Shown piece after piece: positions 25,571 through 33,546 of a stretch of DNA of 64,000 nt. Each line of letters starts with the position of its first letter. Within the stretch, counting starts at the first letter, position 1. The stretch lies in the NCBI RefSeq assembly GCF_020423045.1, contig NZ_CP081943.1:992001-1056000 (forward strand). The letters run 5' to 3'. The translations under genes were made by a program, and so were the position numbers. This DNA comes from Pseudomonas sp. MM213. GTDB taxonomy: Bacteria; Pseudomonadota; Gammaproteobacteria; Pseudomonadales; Pseudomonadaceae. Under the pieces are notes generated by a model. The model searched no databases, was not told the origin of the DNA, and saw nothing but the letters and a program-made list of their open reading frames with translations.

Positions 25571-27211
25571 TTACTTCGGGTAGAGCGGTGGCAGGCCGCT
25601 GTCGCCGACCGGGTCTTGAACCCGCTCGGCAATCGGGATTGCCTTGATCGCGCGCCACAGTTCTTCACCTTGCCAATGCTGGCCGGTTTCGCTGTACAGC
25701 GCCCCGTTCAAACCATCCAGCGCGTCCGACAGCGGCACGAAACGCGCCGCCATGTCGGCCAGGGTTTCCGGTTGTTGCCGGGCCCAGGCGTCGAGGGCCT
25801 GGCGGGTGGCGTGGGAGTCGTTGGCCTGACAGGCGCGCTTGAGGTCGTCGAGCACGGTACGCGGGCTCGGGCCGGTCTGGGCCGCGCGCAGGATCGCCGG
25901 TTGCCAGCGGGCACGCCACCAGAGGCCGAAACCCAGCAGGGTGGTGCAGGCGAGAATGATGGTGCTGAGTTTCCACCACCAGAGCGCTTCATTGTCGGCA
26001 GGGGAAATGACCAGCGGCGTGCCGGCCGGGGTATCGACCATCAAGCCCGGATTGTTCACCACTTGCAGCGTCCGCGCCGGCAGGCTGCTGTGTTCCAGAT
26101 GATCTTCGAAGGTGTTCCACCAGACCACATCCACAGCCGGCAACTCGACGTTCCCCCGCTGGACAGGCACCAGCGCCTCACGGTCCTCGCGGCTGCCGAT
26201 CAGGCCGCGCTCGCTATTCTGGTTGACCAGCACCGGCTGATCCGGATAGCGCCGCAAGCCGTTGACGTCGGTGGCCGGCAATGGCGGCAGTTGTGAACTG
26301 GCCAATCCTTCGGCTTCCAAAATCAGGCTGCGAGTCAGCGAGTCACCCACTTGCGTGTGATCCGGTTCCGGATTCCAGCTCTCGCTCAGGGTCAGGCTGC
26401 GGGCCGGCAGCCAAGGCACGTCAGCCGGGTAAGTGGCAGGTTTCGGCTTGACGGTCAGCGGCAGTTCGACCGAGCTGACACGCATCAATTTGCCGGATTT
26501 CGGCACCTGGGACTCGACGTCCTTGGCCGGCTGCGCGTCCACCAGCGTGGCGCTGAAAACCTGCGCCGGAATGGTCAACTGGCCGCTGTGTTGCGGGTAG
26601 ATCGCGTAGCGCAATTCGATCACGCCATGGCGCAGGCCGTTGATGTCTTTTTCGTAAGTGCGCGACTCGCCCAACTGCTCGATGCGCGCATCGGGAATCT
26701 GCAGCGGAGTCAGGCTGCTGTCGTCATACAGCGACACGGAATGGTAGATACGCAAGGTCAGGAGCGCCTGGGCCTGCACGTACACGCTGTTTTGATCGAG
26801 GCTGGCGTCGATGAATACCGGGGCCAGTTTTTGCGTGCTGTCCTGGGTTTCGCTCTCGACCACTTGCAAGGTGATCGGCTGGCTCTGCACATCGCCCAGT
26901 TGCAGCGACGGAATCACCACGCTGCCGTTCTGGCGAGGCAGCAGGGTGATGATCCAGCGGGTGGTGGCGCCGTTGCCGCCGTTAAGGGTCGTCAACTGGT
27001 TGACCTGGCGGGTGCCGCGCACTTCAAACAGCGGCTCCAGCGCCGTCAGGTCAGGCTTGCCGAACTGGGTGACATCGTTGGACTCCAGGGTCAGCTCGAC
27101 CGTTTCGCCGGAGTTCAGGCGACTGCGGTCGACACTGGCGACCAGTTGCGCAGCCTGGGCCTGAACGGTCCAGATAAACAGAGCAAGCATGAAAGCGGTG
27201 AAGCGGGTCAT
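25571..27211 (-). CDS. batD: BatD-family protein
   Basis: A 546-residue protein from MTRFTAFMLALFIWTVQAQAAQL (signal peptide). A long periplasmic beta-rich region carries the 'QVNQLTTLNGGNGATTRWIITLLPRQNGSVVIPSL' stretch typical of BatD. A transmembrane helix near 430-450 (WWWKLSTIILACTTLLGFGLWW) precedes a helical cytoplasmic tail. Last gene of the moxR-bat operon, with its ATG overlapping the batBC stop. BatD is linked to stress tolerance and to the MoxR/VWA chaperone-like system at the membrane; the molecular role is unclear. Confidence 0.88.
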   Translation of the reverse strand: MTRFTAFMLALFIWTVQAQAAQLVASVDRSRLNSGETVELTLESNDVTQFGKPDLTALEPLFEVRGTRQVNQLTTLNGGNGATTRWIITLLPRQNGSVVIPSLQLGDVQSQPITLQVVESETQDSTQKLAPVFIDASLDQNSVYVQAQALLTLRIYHSVSLYDDSSLTPLQIPDARIEQLGESRTYEKDINGLRHGVIELRYAIYPQHSGQLTIPAQVFSATLVDAQPAKDVESQVPKSGKLMRVSSVELPLTVKPKPATYPADVPWLPARSLTLSESWNPEPDHTQVGDSLTRSLILEAEGLASSQLPPLPATDVNGLRRYPDQPVLVNQNSERGLIGSREDREALVPVQRGNVELPAVDVVWWNTFEDHLEHSSLPARTLQVVNNPGLMVDTPAGTPLVISPADNEALWWWKLSTIILACTTLLGFGLWWRARWQPAILRAAQTGPSPRTVLDDLKRACQANDSHATRQALDAWARQQPETLADMAARFVPLSDALDGLNGALYSETGQHWQGEELWRAIKAIPIAERVQDPVGDSGLPPLYPK

Positions 27212-28944
27212 CGGGTTTTTTCCTGATCCTGATGTTGCTGCTGTTCGTACCAGAATTTGCGCCTGAGCAATTCGCCCGGGTCGTCCGGGATCTTGCGCAG
27301 CCATTGTTCCAGCGCCTGGCGCTGTTCGCCATCGATGGTATCGCTGGCAGGGCGCAACGGCGGGGTGGTGCTTTGTTCGTCGCCCAACTCGCTGCCGGGC
27401 ACCTCATTGGTGCCGGGGCGCGCCGGTGTCGTATCCGACTGTTCTGCATCGGGTGCCGTGGTCTGGGCATCGGACTTCGGTTCGCCACTGTTCGACTGTT
27501 GGGTGGCTGCGCCCGGCGGTGGTTCCTGCGGGGTCCCGGTCTCGTCGCCTTCGGTTTTGTCCGGTTCAACGGGTGCCGGCGTGTTTTTCTGCTTGATCAA
27601 GCTTTCCACCAAAGCCTTGTTGGTCTGCGCCGGGCGCAGATCCGGTTGCCGCTCCAGTGCCTGATCGTAAGCATCCAGCGCTGCTTCCAGCTCACCGCCT
27701 TTGGCCAGGGCGTTGCCACGATTGTAGTGGGCGTGGGCATCATTGCCTTCGGCGAACCGCTGGGCGGCGCCGCTGTAGTCGCCGGCCTCGTAGAGCGCCA
27801 CGCCTTGCCATTGCCGATCCTGGAAATGTTGCGCGGCCTCGGCCGGACGCTTCTTTTTCAATAGATGCAGGCCTTGCTGGTCAGGGCGCAACCACAAGTC
27901 TTCGAAGTCGAAGGCATGGCTCGGCTGCGGCAACAGGAACAGCAGCGGCAGGCAGAGCAGCCAGCCGCGTCGACCGGCGCAGGCCGCCAACAGCAACAGC
28001 GGCAACAACAGCCAATAACCCTGATCAGCCCAGCTATCGAGACGCAGGGTCTGGCCGTCATTGCGCAAGTTGCGCGGGCCATCGAGCAAGCCGAGGGCGC
28101 GCAGGTCGGCATCGTCCAGGCGCGCGTGGCGATAGCGCCCATCGAGGCCGTTGACGAACGCTTTCAGGTTCGGCTCGTCGAGGTGCGGCACCAGAATCGC
28201 GCCCTGATCATCCTTGAGGAAACTGCCGTCCTCCTGAGTGATTGGCGCACCTTCGGCGGTGCCGATGCCGAGCATCAAAAACCGGGTCGACTTGCCGTCC
28301 AGCGCCTGCTGAATGCCTTCTCGTTCCAGTTCGGTCAGAGACGAGCCGATCAGCAGAATCCGGCCGTCACCCAGCGCGCCTTGACTCAGCAGCGCTAGGG
28401 CCTTGGTCACCGCGAGATCGGCGCGATGGCCGGTCTGGGGCATCAACGACGGTTTGAGCGCCTCCAGCAGATTGCGGCTGGTAGACAGGTCATCCGACAG
28501 CGGCACCAGCGTGTGTGCGCTGCCGGCGTAGACGACGATGGCGGTCTGGGCGTCGCTGCGGTTTTGCAGCAGGTCGAACAGCTTGCGCCGGGCCTGTTCC
28601 AGTCGGTTTGGCGTCACGTCGGTGGCGAGCATCTCCGGGGTCAGCTCAAGGATCACCACCAGCGGGTCGGCGGGTTTCTGGCTGGCTTGCTCGATGCGCT
28701 CCCAGCTCGGCCCCAACAGCGCCAGAATCGTCAGCAGCCACGCCACACCGAGGGCGACCCACGGCAATTTGCTGTCGCGACCGTTGCCGCCACTGAGCAG
28801 CGCGGAATGAAAGGCCGGCGGCAGAATCATCTGCCAGCGCCCGGCGCGCTTCTGTCGATGCCAGAGTTGCCAGAGCAACCAGCCGAGCAGCGGCAACAGC
28901 AGCAGCCACCAGGGACGGAACCAGTAAGGCCACAGCGCACTCAT
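27208..28944 (-). CDS. BatB/BatC-type fusion: VWA domain plus TPR
   Basis: A 578-residue membrane protein. Two N-terminal TM segments (residues 7-25, 60-78) precede a VWA domain at about 90-290, a further TM hairpin near 305-345, a TPR block ('GVALYEAGDYSGAAQRFAEGNDAHAHYNRGNALAKGGELEAALDAYDQALE') and a Pro/Thr/Glu-rich acidic linker. It ends with 'GEQRQALEQWLRKIPDDPGELLRRKFWYEQQQ'. The MIDAS position reads 'LELTPEM' instead of DxSxS, so metal binding is probably lost. Overlaps batA and batD by 4 bp. Confidence 0.88.
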   Translation of the reverse strand: MSALWPYWFRPWWLLLLPLLGWLLWQLWHRQKRAGRWQMILPPAFHSALLSGGNGRDSKLPWVALGVAWLLTILALLGPSWERIEQASQKPADPLVVILELTPEMLATDVTPNRLEQARRKLFDLLQNRSDAQTAIVVYAGSAHTLVPLSDDLSTSRNLLEALKPSLMPQTGHRADLAVTKALALLSQGALGDGRILLIGSSLTELEREGIQQALDGKSTRFLMLGIGTAEGAPITQEDGSFLKDDQGAILVPHLDEPNLKAFVNGLDGRYRHARLDDADLRALGLLDGPRNLRNDGQTLRLDSWADQGYWLLLPLLLLAACAGRRGWLLCLPLLFLLPQPSHAFDFEDLWLRPDQQGLHLLKKKRPAEAAQHFQDRQWQGVALYEAGDYSGAAQRFAEGNDAHAHYNRGNALAKGGELEAALDAYDQALERQPDLRPAQTNKALVESLIKQKNTPAPVEPDKTEGDETGTPQEPPPGAATQQSNSGEPKSDAQTTAPDAEQSDTTPARPGTNEVPGSELGDEQSTTPPLRPASDTIDGEQRQALEQWLRKIPDDPGELLRRKFWYEQQQHQDQEKTR

Positions 28945-30020
28945 CGGCGCCTCCGCAGGCGCAGGCGCTTGAGTCGCTGGCGCCAGTCAGGCAGTTGCGT
29001 TTGCAAGAACAGATCCTTGGTAAACAGGCGCTGCAACGGGTTATCCGGCCAGCGTTCGCGCGCCACCAGCAACAGGCTCAACAGCAGCGCCATCGCCAAC
29101 GGCCAGTGATACAACGCTTGCGCCGGGCGGGCCTGGGTCGGTTGCTGGGTCACGGGTTCCAGTTGATCGAGGGTTTCCTTGATCGTTTGCAATTCCTTGC
29201 CGTCGCGAGCGCGGAAATACTGGCCGCCCGTGGCGGCGGCAATGGCTTTCAGCGCAGGCTCGTCGAGGTCCAGGCTCGGGTTGATGCCGAGGAATCCTGC
29301 GGTGCCGCTTTGCTCGGGATCGGCGCCGATGCCGATCGGGTAGATTTTCACGCCTTCCTTGGCCGCCAGCCGCGCGGCGGTCAGCGGGTCGATTTCGCCG
29401 CCGTTGTTGGCACCATCGGTGACCAGAATCAGCACACGGCTTTGCGCCGGACGCAGGCGCAGGCGTTTGAGCGCGAGACCGATGGCGTCGCCGATGGCGG
29501 TGTTTTTACCGGCGATGCCGATGCGCGCTTCGTCGAGCCAGACCCGCACAGTGCGCCGGTCAAACGTCAGCGGGGCTTGCAGGTACGCTCTGCTGCCGAA
29601 CAGGATCAGGCCGACACGGTCGCCTTCGCGTCGCTCCAGAAAATCACCGAGCAAATGTTGCACCAGCGTAAGGCGGCTGACTTCCTCGTCCTGCCACTGC
29701 ATGTCAGGGAAATCCATGGAGCCGGAAACGTCCACCGCCACCAGCAGGTCACGGCCACTGGCGGCAATCGGCAACGGTTCGCCGAGCCATTGCGGGCGCG
29801 CTGCAGCGATCAGCAAAAACAGCCACAGCAGAATGAACGGTGCTTGTTGCCGCCAGGCTGGCAGGTTGGCCCGGGCACGGCGCCGGGCCAGGCCTTCGAG
29901 GTCACTGAGGAAACTGACTTTTAGCGCCGGTTCGCCGCTGTCGGCCACCGGCAGCACGATGCGCATCAACCACGGCAGCGGCAGCAGGGCGAAGATCCAC
30001 GGCCAGGCGAACTCAAACAT
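28941..30020 (-). CDS. batA: BatA-type VWA membrane protein
   Basis: A 359-residue protein with TM segments near 5-22 and 60-77, then a VWA domain with an intact MIDAS: DVSGS ('LLVAVDVSGSMDFPDMQW'), the Thr in 'GKNTAIGDAIGLAL' and 'ILVTDGANNGG'. A C-terminal TM lies near 310-330 and a basic tail follows (RLKRLRLRRRR). The intact MIDAS contrasts with the degenerate one in the next gene. Its start overlaps the DUF4381 stop by 8 bp. Confidence 0.92.
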   Translation of the reverse strand: MFEFAWPWIFALLPLPWLMRIVLPVADSGEPALKVSFLSDLEGLARRRARANLPAWRQQAPFILLWLFLLIAAARPQWLGEPLPIAASGRDLLVAVDVSGSMDFPDMQWQDEEVSRLTLVQHLLGDFLERREGDRVGLILFGSRAYLQAPLTFDRRTVRVWLDEARIGIAGKNTAIGDAIGLALKRLRLRPAQSRVLILVTDGANNGGEIDPLTAARLAAKEGVKIYPIGIGADPEQSGTAGFLGINPSLDLDEPALKAIAAATGGQYFRARDGKELQTIKETLDQLEPVTQQPTQARPAQALYHWPLAMALLLSLLLVARERWPDNPLQRLFTKDLFLQTQLPDWRQRLKRLRLRRRR

Positions 30021-30507
30021 GTTTGCGAATCCACGTGTCGACGGCTTGGGTCAGGCCGGCGATGGCCTTGTCGTCGAGTTTGCATTCGGGTTTGTAGGCG
30101 CCTTCGACCAGTACCATCCAGCGCGTCAGCCCGGCGGCCGGGCAACGGTTGTCGAGAAACGCCAGCCATTTGCGCCCGTTGAGGGTGTGGCTCTGGCTGT
30201 AGGGGTAATGGTTGCGGCACAGGCGTTTGAGCAAGCCATTGAGTTGCTGCAGCCAGGCACCGGCCGGTGCGCCGTCGTAAGGTTTGGGCATCAGCGCCAG
30301 TTCGGCCAGTGCGGCGATGCGCACCGGGTCCAGCGGTTGTTCGGCGCGCACGATGGGGCGCTTGTTCGGCAGGAAACGCCGGGCCTTCCACAGGCCGAAG
30401 CCGATCAGCGGCAGTAACAACAGCAAAAACCACCAGCCCGGTGCCGGTGGCCAGAAGCCAATCGGCGGCGGGGAAATCAGCGGTTGCAGTTGATCGAGGC
30501 TGCTCAT
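30013..30507 (-). CDS. DUF4381 membrane protein
   Basis: A 164-residue protein from MSSLDQLQPLISPPPIGFWP. It has one TM near 20-40 and a cytoplasmic domain with 'LNGLLKRLCRNHYPYSQSHTLNGRKWLAFLD', the DUF4381 hallmark. It always sits between DUF58 and batA in such operons and probably bridges the complex. The ATG overlaps the DUF58 stop (ATGA). A frame extension to 30783 lies inside DUF58 and is not real. Confidence 0.9.
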   Translation of the reverse strand: MSSLDQLQPLISPPPIGFWPPAPGWWFLLLLLPLIGFGLWKARRFLPNKRPIVRAEQPLDPVRIAALAELALMPKPYDGAPAGAWLQQLNGLLKRLCRNHYPYSQSHTLNGRKWLAFLDNRCPAAGLTRWMVLVEGAYKPECKLDDKAIAGLTQAVDTWIRKHV

Positions 30508-31448
30508 CGATATTTCCCCGGTTTTTGCGGGTTCAGGTACTCGCGCAGTTGTTCGACCATCTCGCTCTGAGTGCTCAGGGGCATCAACAACACCCGCAGT
30601 TTTTGCGCGAGCAATTCCCAATGGGCGATGCGCGCTTCGGCCTGGGCGCGGTAGGTCTGGCGCAGGTCGAAATTCAGCGTGTCGAGTTCCAGTTGCGCGC
30701 CGCGTTCGGCAAAGCGCAAAAGGCCGGCAGCGGGCAGGGCGTGGTCCAGTGGGTCGGACAGTGGCAGCAGCAACAGGTCGCAATGGCGCGACAGCAGGCT
30801 CAATTGCTGCTCGGAGCCCTCAGTCAACGCGCGCTCGTCGCAGATCACGATCACCAGGCTGCCGGGGCGCAGCACCTCCCGGGCACGACGCAGGGCCAGG
30901 TTGAGGGCATCGCGGTTCTGCTCGCTTTCGGTGTGCAACGACTGATTGACACGCACCAGCCGGTTGAGAAATTGCAGCAGGCTTTGTTTGCTGCGCCGGG
31001 GCTTGATTTCGTAGTGTTCGTTATCGCCGAACACCAGCCCGCCGACCCGATCGTTATGGCCGAGTGCGGCCCAGCCGATCAGGCTGGCGGCCTGGGCGGC
31101 GAGCACCGATTTGAACATCAGCCCCGAACCGAAAAACAGCCGTCGGCTCTGTTCGACCATGATGAAAATCGGCCGCTCGCGTTCTTCGTGGAACAGCTTG
31201 GTGTGCGGTTCCTGGGTTCGGGCGGTGACGCGCCAGTCGATGCTGCGCACGTCGTCGCCGGCCTGATAGACCCGCACCTGATCGAAATCGACACCACGGC
31301 CACGCAGCTTGGAGTGGTGCAGGCCGATCAGCGGGCTGCGCTGGCTCGGCGTGGAGAACAGCTGCACTTCACGCACGCGATGGCGCATCTCGATCAGCTC
31401 GGCGAGGCTGACGCGGATGCCCGGCTCGGGCGGCAGAATGACGTTCAT
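30504..31448 (-). CDS. DUF58 domain protein
   Basis: A 314-residue protein from MNVILPPEPGIRVSLAELIEMR. The DUF58 signature 'GRGVDFDQVRVYQAGDDVRSIDWRVTARTQEPHTKLFHEERERPIFIMVEQS' is clear and continues into a VWA-like fold. ATG 31448 is preferred to an in-frame TTG at 31457 that would overlap moxR by 4 bp; neither has a strong ribosome site, so coupling to moxR is likely. Adaptor of the MoxR ATPase complex. Confidence 0.9.
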   Translation of the reverse strand: MNVILPPEPGIRVSLAELIEMRHRVREVQLFSTPSQRSPLIGLHHSKLRGRGVDFDQVRVYQAGDDVRSIDWRVTARTQEPHTKLFHEERERPIFIMVEQSRRLFFGSGLMFKSVLAAQAASLIGWAALGHNDRVGGLVFGDNEHYEIKPRRSKQSLLQFLNRLVRVNQSLHTESEQNRDALNLALRRAREVLRPGSLVIVICDERALTEGSEQQLSLLSRHCDLLLLPLSDPLDHALPAAGLLRFAERGAQLELDTLNFDLRQTYRAQAEARIAHWELLAQKLRVLLMPLSTQSEMVEQLREYLNPQKPGKYR

Positions 31449-31453
31449 CGGGG

Positions 31454-32413
31454 TCAAGCGACGGCTACGACGTCGAGAATCCGCTGGACCACCCGGTCCT
31501 GGTCGATGCCAGCGGCTTCGGCTTCAAAGGACAGAATGATGCGGTGACGCAATACGTCGAACAGCACCGCTTGAATGTCTTCCGGGCTGACGAAGTCGCG
31601 ACCGGCCAGCCAGGCGTGGGCGCGGGCACAGCGGTCGAGGGCGATCGAACCGCGCGGGCTGGCGCCGTAGGCAATCCACTCGGCCATCTCCGGGTCGAAC
31701 TTGGCCGGCGTGCGCGTGGCCATGACCAGTTGCACCAGGTATTCCTCCACGGCGTCGGCCATGTACAGACCGAGGATTTCCTTGCGGGCGGCGAAAATGG
31801 CCTGCTGGCTGACCCGGCGCTCCGGTTTGGTTTCGCCGTTCAAGGCTTCGCCACGGGCCTGTTGCAGGATGCGGCGTTCGACGGTGGCGTCCGGGAAGCC
31901 GATTTTCACGTGCATCAGGAAGCGGTCCAGCTGCGCTTCGGGCAGCGGGTATGTGCCTTCCTGCTCGATCGGGTTTTGCGTGGCCATCACCAGGAACAGC
32001 GGCGACAGCTCGTAGGTGCTGCGCCCGACACTGACCTGACGCTCGCCCATGGCTTCAAGCAAAGCCGACTGAACCTTGGCCGGGGCACGGTTGATTTCGT
32101 CCGCCAGCACCAGGTTGTGGAAGATCGGGCCTTGCTGGAACACGAAACTGCCGGTTTCCGGGCGATAGATTTCCGTGCCGGTGATGTCGGCAGGCAACAG
32201 GTCAGGGGTGAACTGGATGCGATGGAACTGGGCTTCGATGCCTTCGGCGAGTTCTTTGATGGCCTTGGTCTTGGCCAGGCCGGGAGCGCCCTCGACCAGC
32301 ATGTGGCCGTCGGCAAGCAGGGCGATGAGCAAGCGCTCGATGAGTTTTTCCTGGCCGAGAATCTGCGTTGAAAGAAAGGTTCGCAGCGCGAGCAGCGCTT
32401 CACGATGTTCCAT
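31454..32413 (-). CDS. MoxR-family AAA+ ATPase
   Basis: A 319-residue AAA+ protein. Walker A is GAPGLAKT (residues 42-49), Walker B 'LVLADEINR', sensor 1 'VMATQNPIEQEGTYPLPEAQLDRF' and sensor 2 'GASPRGSIALDRCARAHAW'. It is the first gene of the six-gene operon moxR-DUF58-DUF4381-batA-batBC-batD, where every junction overlaps or nearly touches. MoxR ATPases with VWA partners are thought to act as chaperones or metal-insertion factors for envelope or enzyme complexes. Confidence 0.93.
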   Translation of the reverse strand: MEHREALLALRTFLSTQILGQEKLIERLLIALLADGHMLVEGAPGLAKTKAIKELAEGIEAQFHRIQFTPDLLPADITGTEIYRPETGSFVFQQGPIFHNLVLADEINRAPAKVQSALLEAMGERQVSVGRSTYELSPLFLVMATQNPIEQEGTYPLPEAQLDRFLMHVKIGFPDATVERRILQQARGEALNGETKPERRVSQQAIFAARKEILGLYMADAVEEYLVQLVMATRTPAKFDPEMAEWIAYGASPRGSIALDRCARAHAWLAGRDFVSPEDIQAVLFDVLRHRIILSFEAEAAGIDQDRVVQRILDVVAVA

Positions 32414-32580
32414 CGATGACTGTTCCTGGAAAGGGTGACCGAAGACGTTCGAATAACGCCAGGGCTGGGGGCGTTACTTTAATCTATCGCGGGGGGCGGC
32501 GACTAACGGCATTTTGTGCAAATGTGCGCAGGAGGTGGGTTATCGATGTTGTTTCGGAGAATGTGGCGATCTTGCGGACG

Positions 32581-32675
32581 CCTTCGCGGGCAAGCCTCGC
32601 TCCTACAGGATCAGGGTAGCCGCGATATTGCGCTCGGCCTAAACCTGTAGGAGCGAGGCTTGCCCGCGAAGAGGC
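32581..32675. repeat. REP pair, GGAGCGAGGCTTGCCCGCGAA type, outward orientation
   Basis: Copies at 32581-32608 and 32645-32672 are inverted. The order is reversed relative to the pair at 10839 (CGCGGGCAAGCC… first), so the TGTAGGAG ends face each other. It lies upstream of moxR and downstream of the small gene at 32690. Confidence 0.82.
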
Positions 32676-32689
32676 CCGTCCAGGCAACA

Positions 32690-33043
32690 TCAAATCTCGC
32701 TGATGTAAGTCCCGGTCCCCTTAAGGATGTTCTGCAAGGTTTCTTCCACTTCCGCCAGATCACTCGCACTCGTGCTGTGCGTAATCTCCAGCGAATCATC
32801 CCCATTCAACGCATCCGCATCCGCCGCAGCGATTTCGATCAGCAAGCGGGTAGGGCTCAGCGTCACTTTCACGCCGTCCAGCGTCGAAGGTTCGCCATCA
32901 AGGGTGATCTCCAGCTCGTCCTCGTCCGGGTAGCGGCTCATCAGGAACATTTCACCCTGATCGCTGTGGCAGGCGAGCATGGCCATGTTGTCTTCTTCCT
33001 CGTCACACGGGTTGACGATCAACAGGGCGGTGGTCATTTTCAT
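32690..33043 (-). CDS. Small acidic protein, 117 aa, unknown
   Basis: Starts MKMTTALLIVNPCDEEEDNM, preceded by AGGAAATACCC. Acidic and soluble, with a Cys in 'NPCDEEEDNMAMLACHSDQG' and a beta-rich middle ('DELEITLDGEPSTLDGVKVTLSP'). No signal or membrane segment. I do not recognise the family; similar small acidic proteins are common in Pseudomonas. It has its own unit, divergent from gdhB. Confidence 0.7.
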   Translation of the reverse strand: MKMTTALLIVNPCDEEEDNMAMLACHSDQGEMFLMSRYPDEDELEITLDGEPSTLDGVKVTLSPTRLLIEIAAADADALNGDDSLEITHSTSASDLAEVEETLQNILKGTGTYISEI

Positions 33044-33546
33044 GGGTATTTCCTGGCTCGGCGAGCGTTGTGAACACAACAAAAGGCAATTCTGCCAGCC
33101 CTCGGGAATTTCTGCTCGGCTGACTGTCAGAGAATGTGACGTGAACATTCGGGGCGCTGTTGGTCATTTCTGGCACGAAGGTGCTGTAAATCCGGGCATA
33201 AAACGCCCAATTTCCTACACGACTGCTAGTGTTGTCCGATGCGCAGGGCGTTGGCTGCGTGCCGATGACCGAATATGTCGCAGCGCTGCAAGCACGGGCC
33301 TTGCCGCACTGGTTAAGCTGCGCAACGGATGAGCACCTGTAAAGACATTGCGCTGTCGATCTGCCAGTCGTTTTTGCAGATGCCCATTCATGGAAGGTGA
33401 ATGTGACCTGAGTGTCTCGTCCAGCTTCACCCACCTGTCACCCTGTTTCCTCTGCCCGAGAATCAGGAACCGGGTGACGGATCGCCCCGAAAGGGGTTTT
33501 GCACGCGACGCTTCCATCAATAACAAGCCCAAGCGGAGTACCACAG
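33044..33546. other. 503-bp non-coding divergent region upstream of gdhB
   Basis: It holds the promoters for the small gene and for gdhB. Near its right end is a short hairpin CCCCGAAAGGGG followed by TTTT (33485-33500), 47 bp before the gdhB start, inside the probable leader. No other structure stands out. GGAG at 33534-33537 is the gdhB ribosome site. Confidence 0.5.

Noticed and set aside
30267..31547. 426-codon plus-strand frame opposite DUF4381/DUF58
   Set aside because: Antisense shadow with mixed composition. The minus-strand genes are in a conserved operon.
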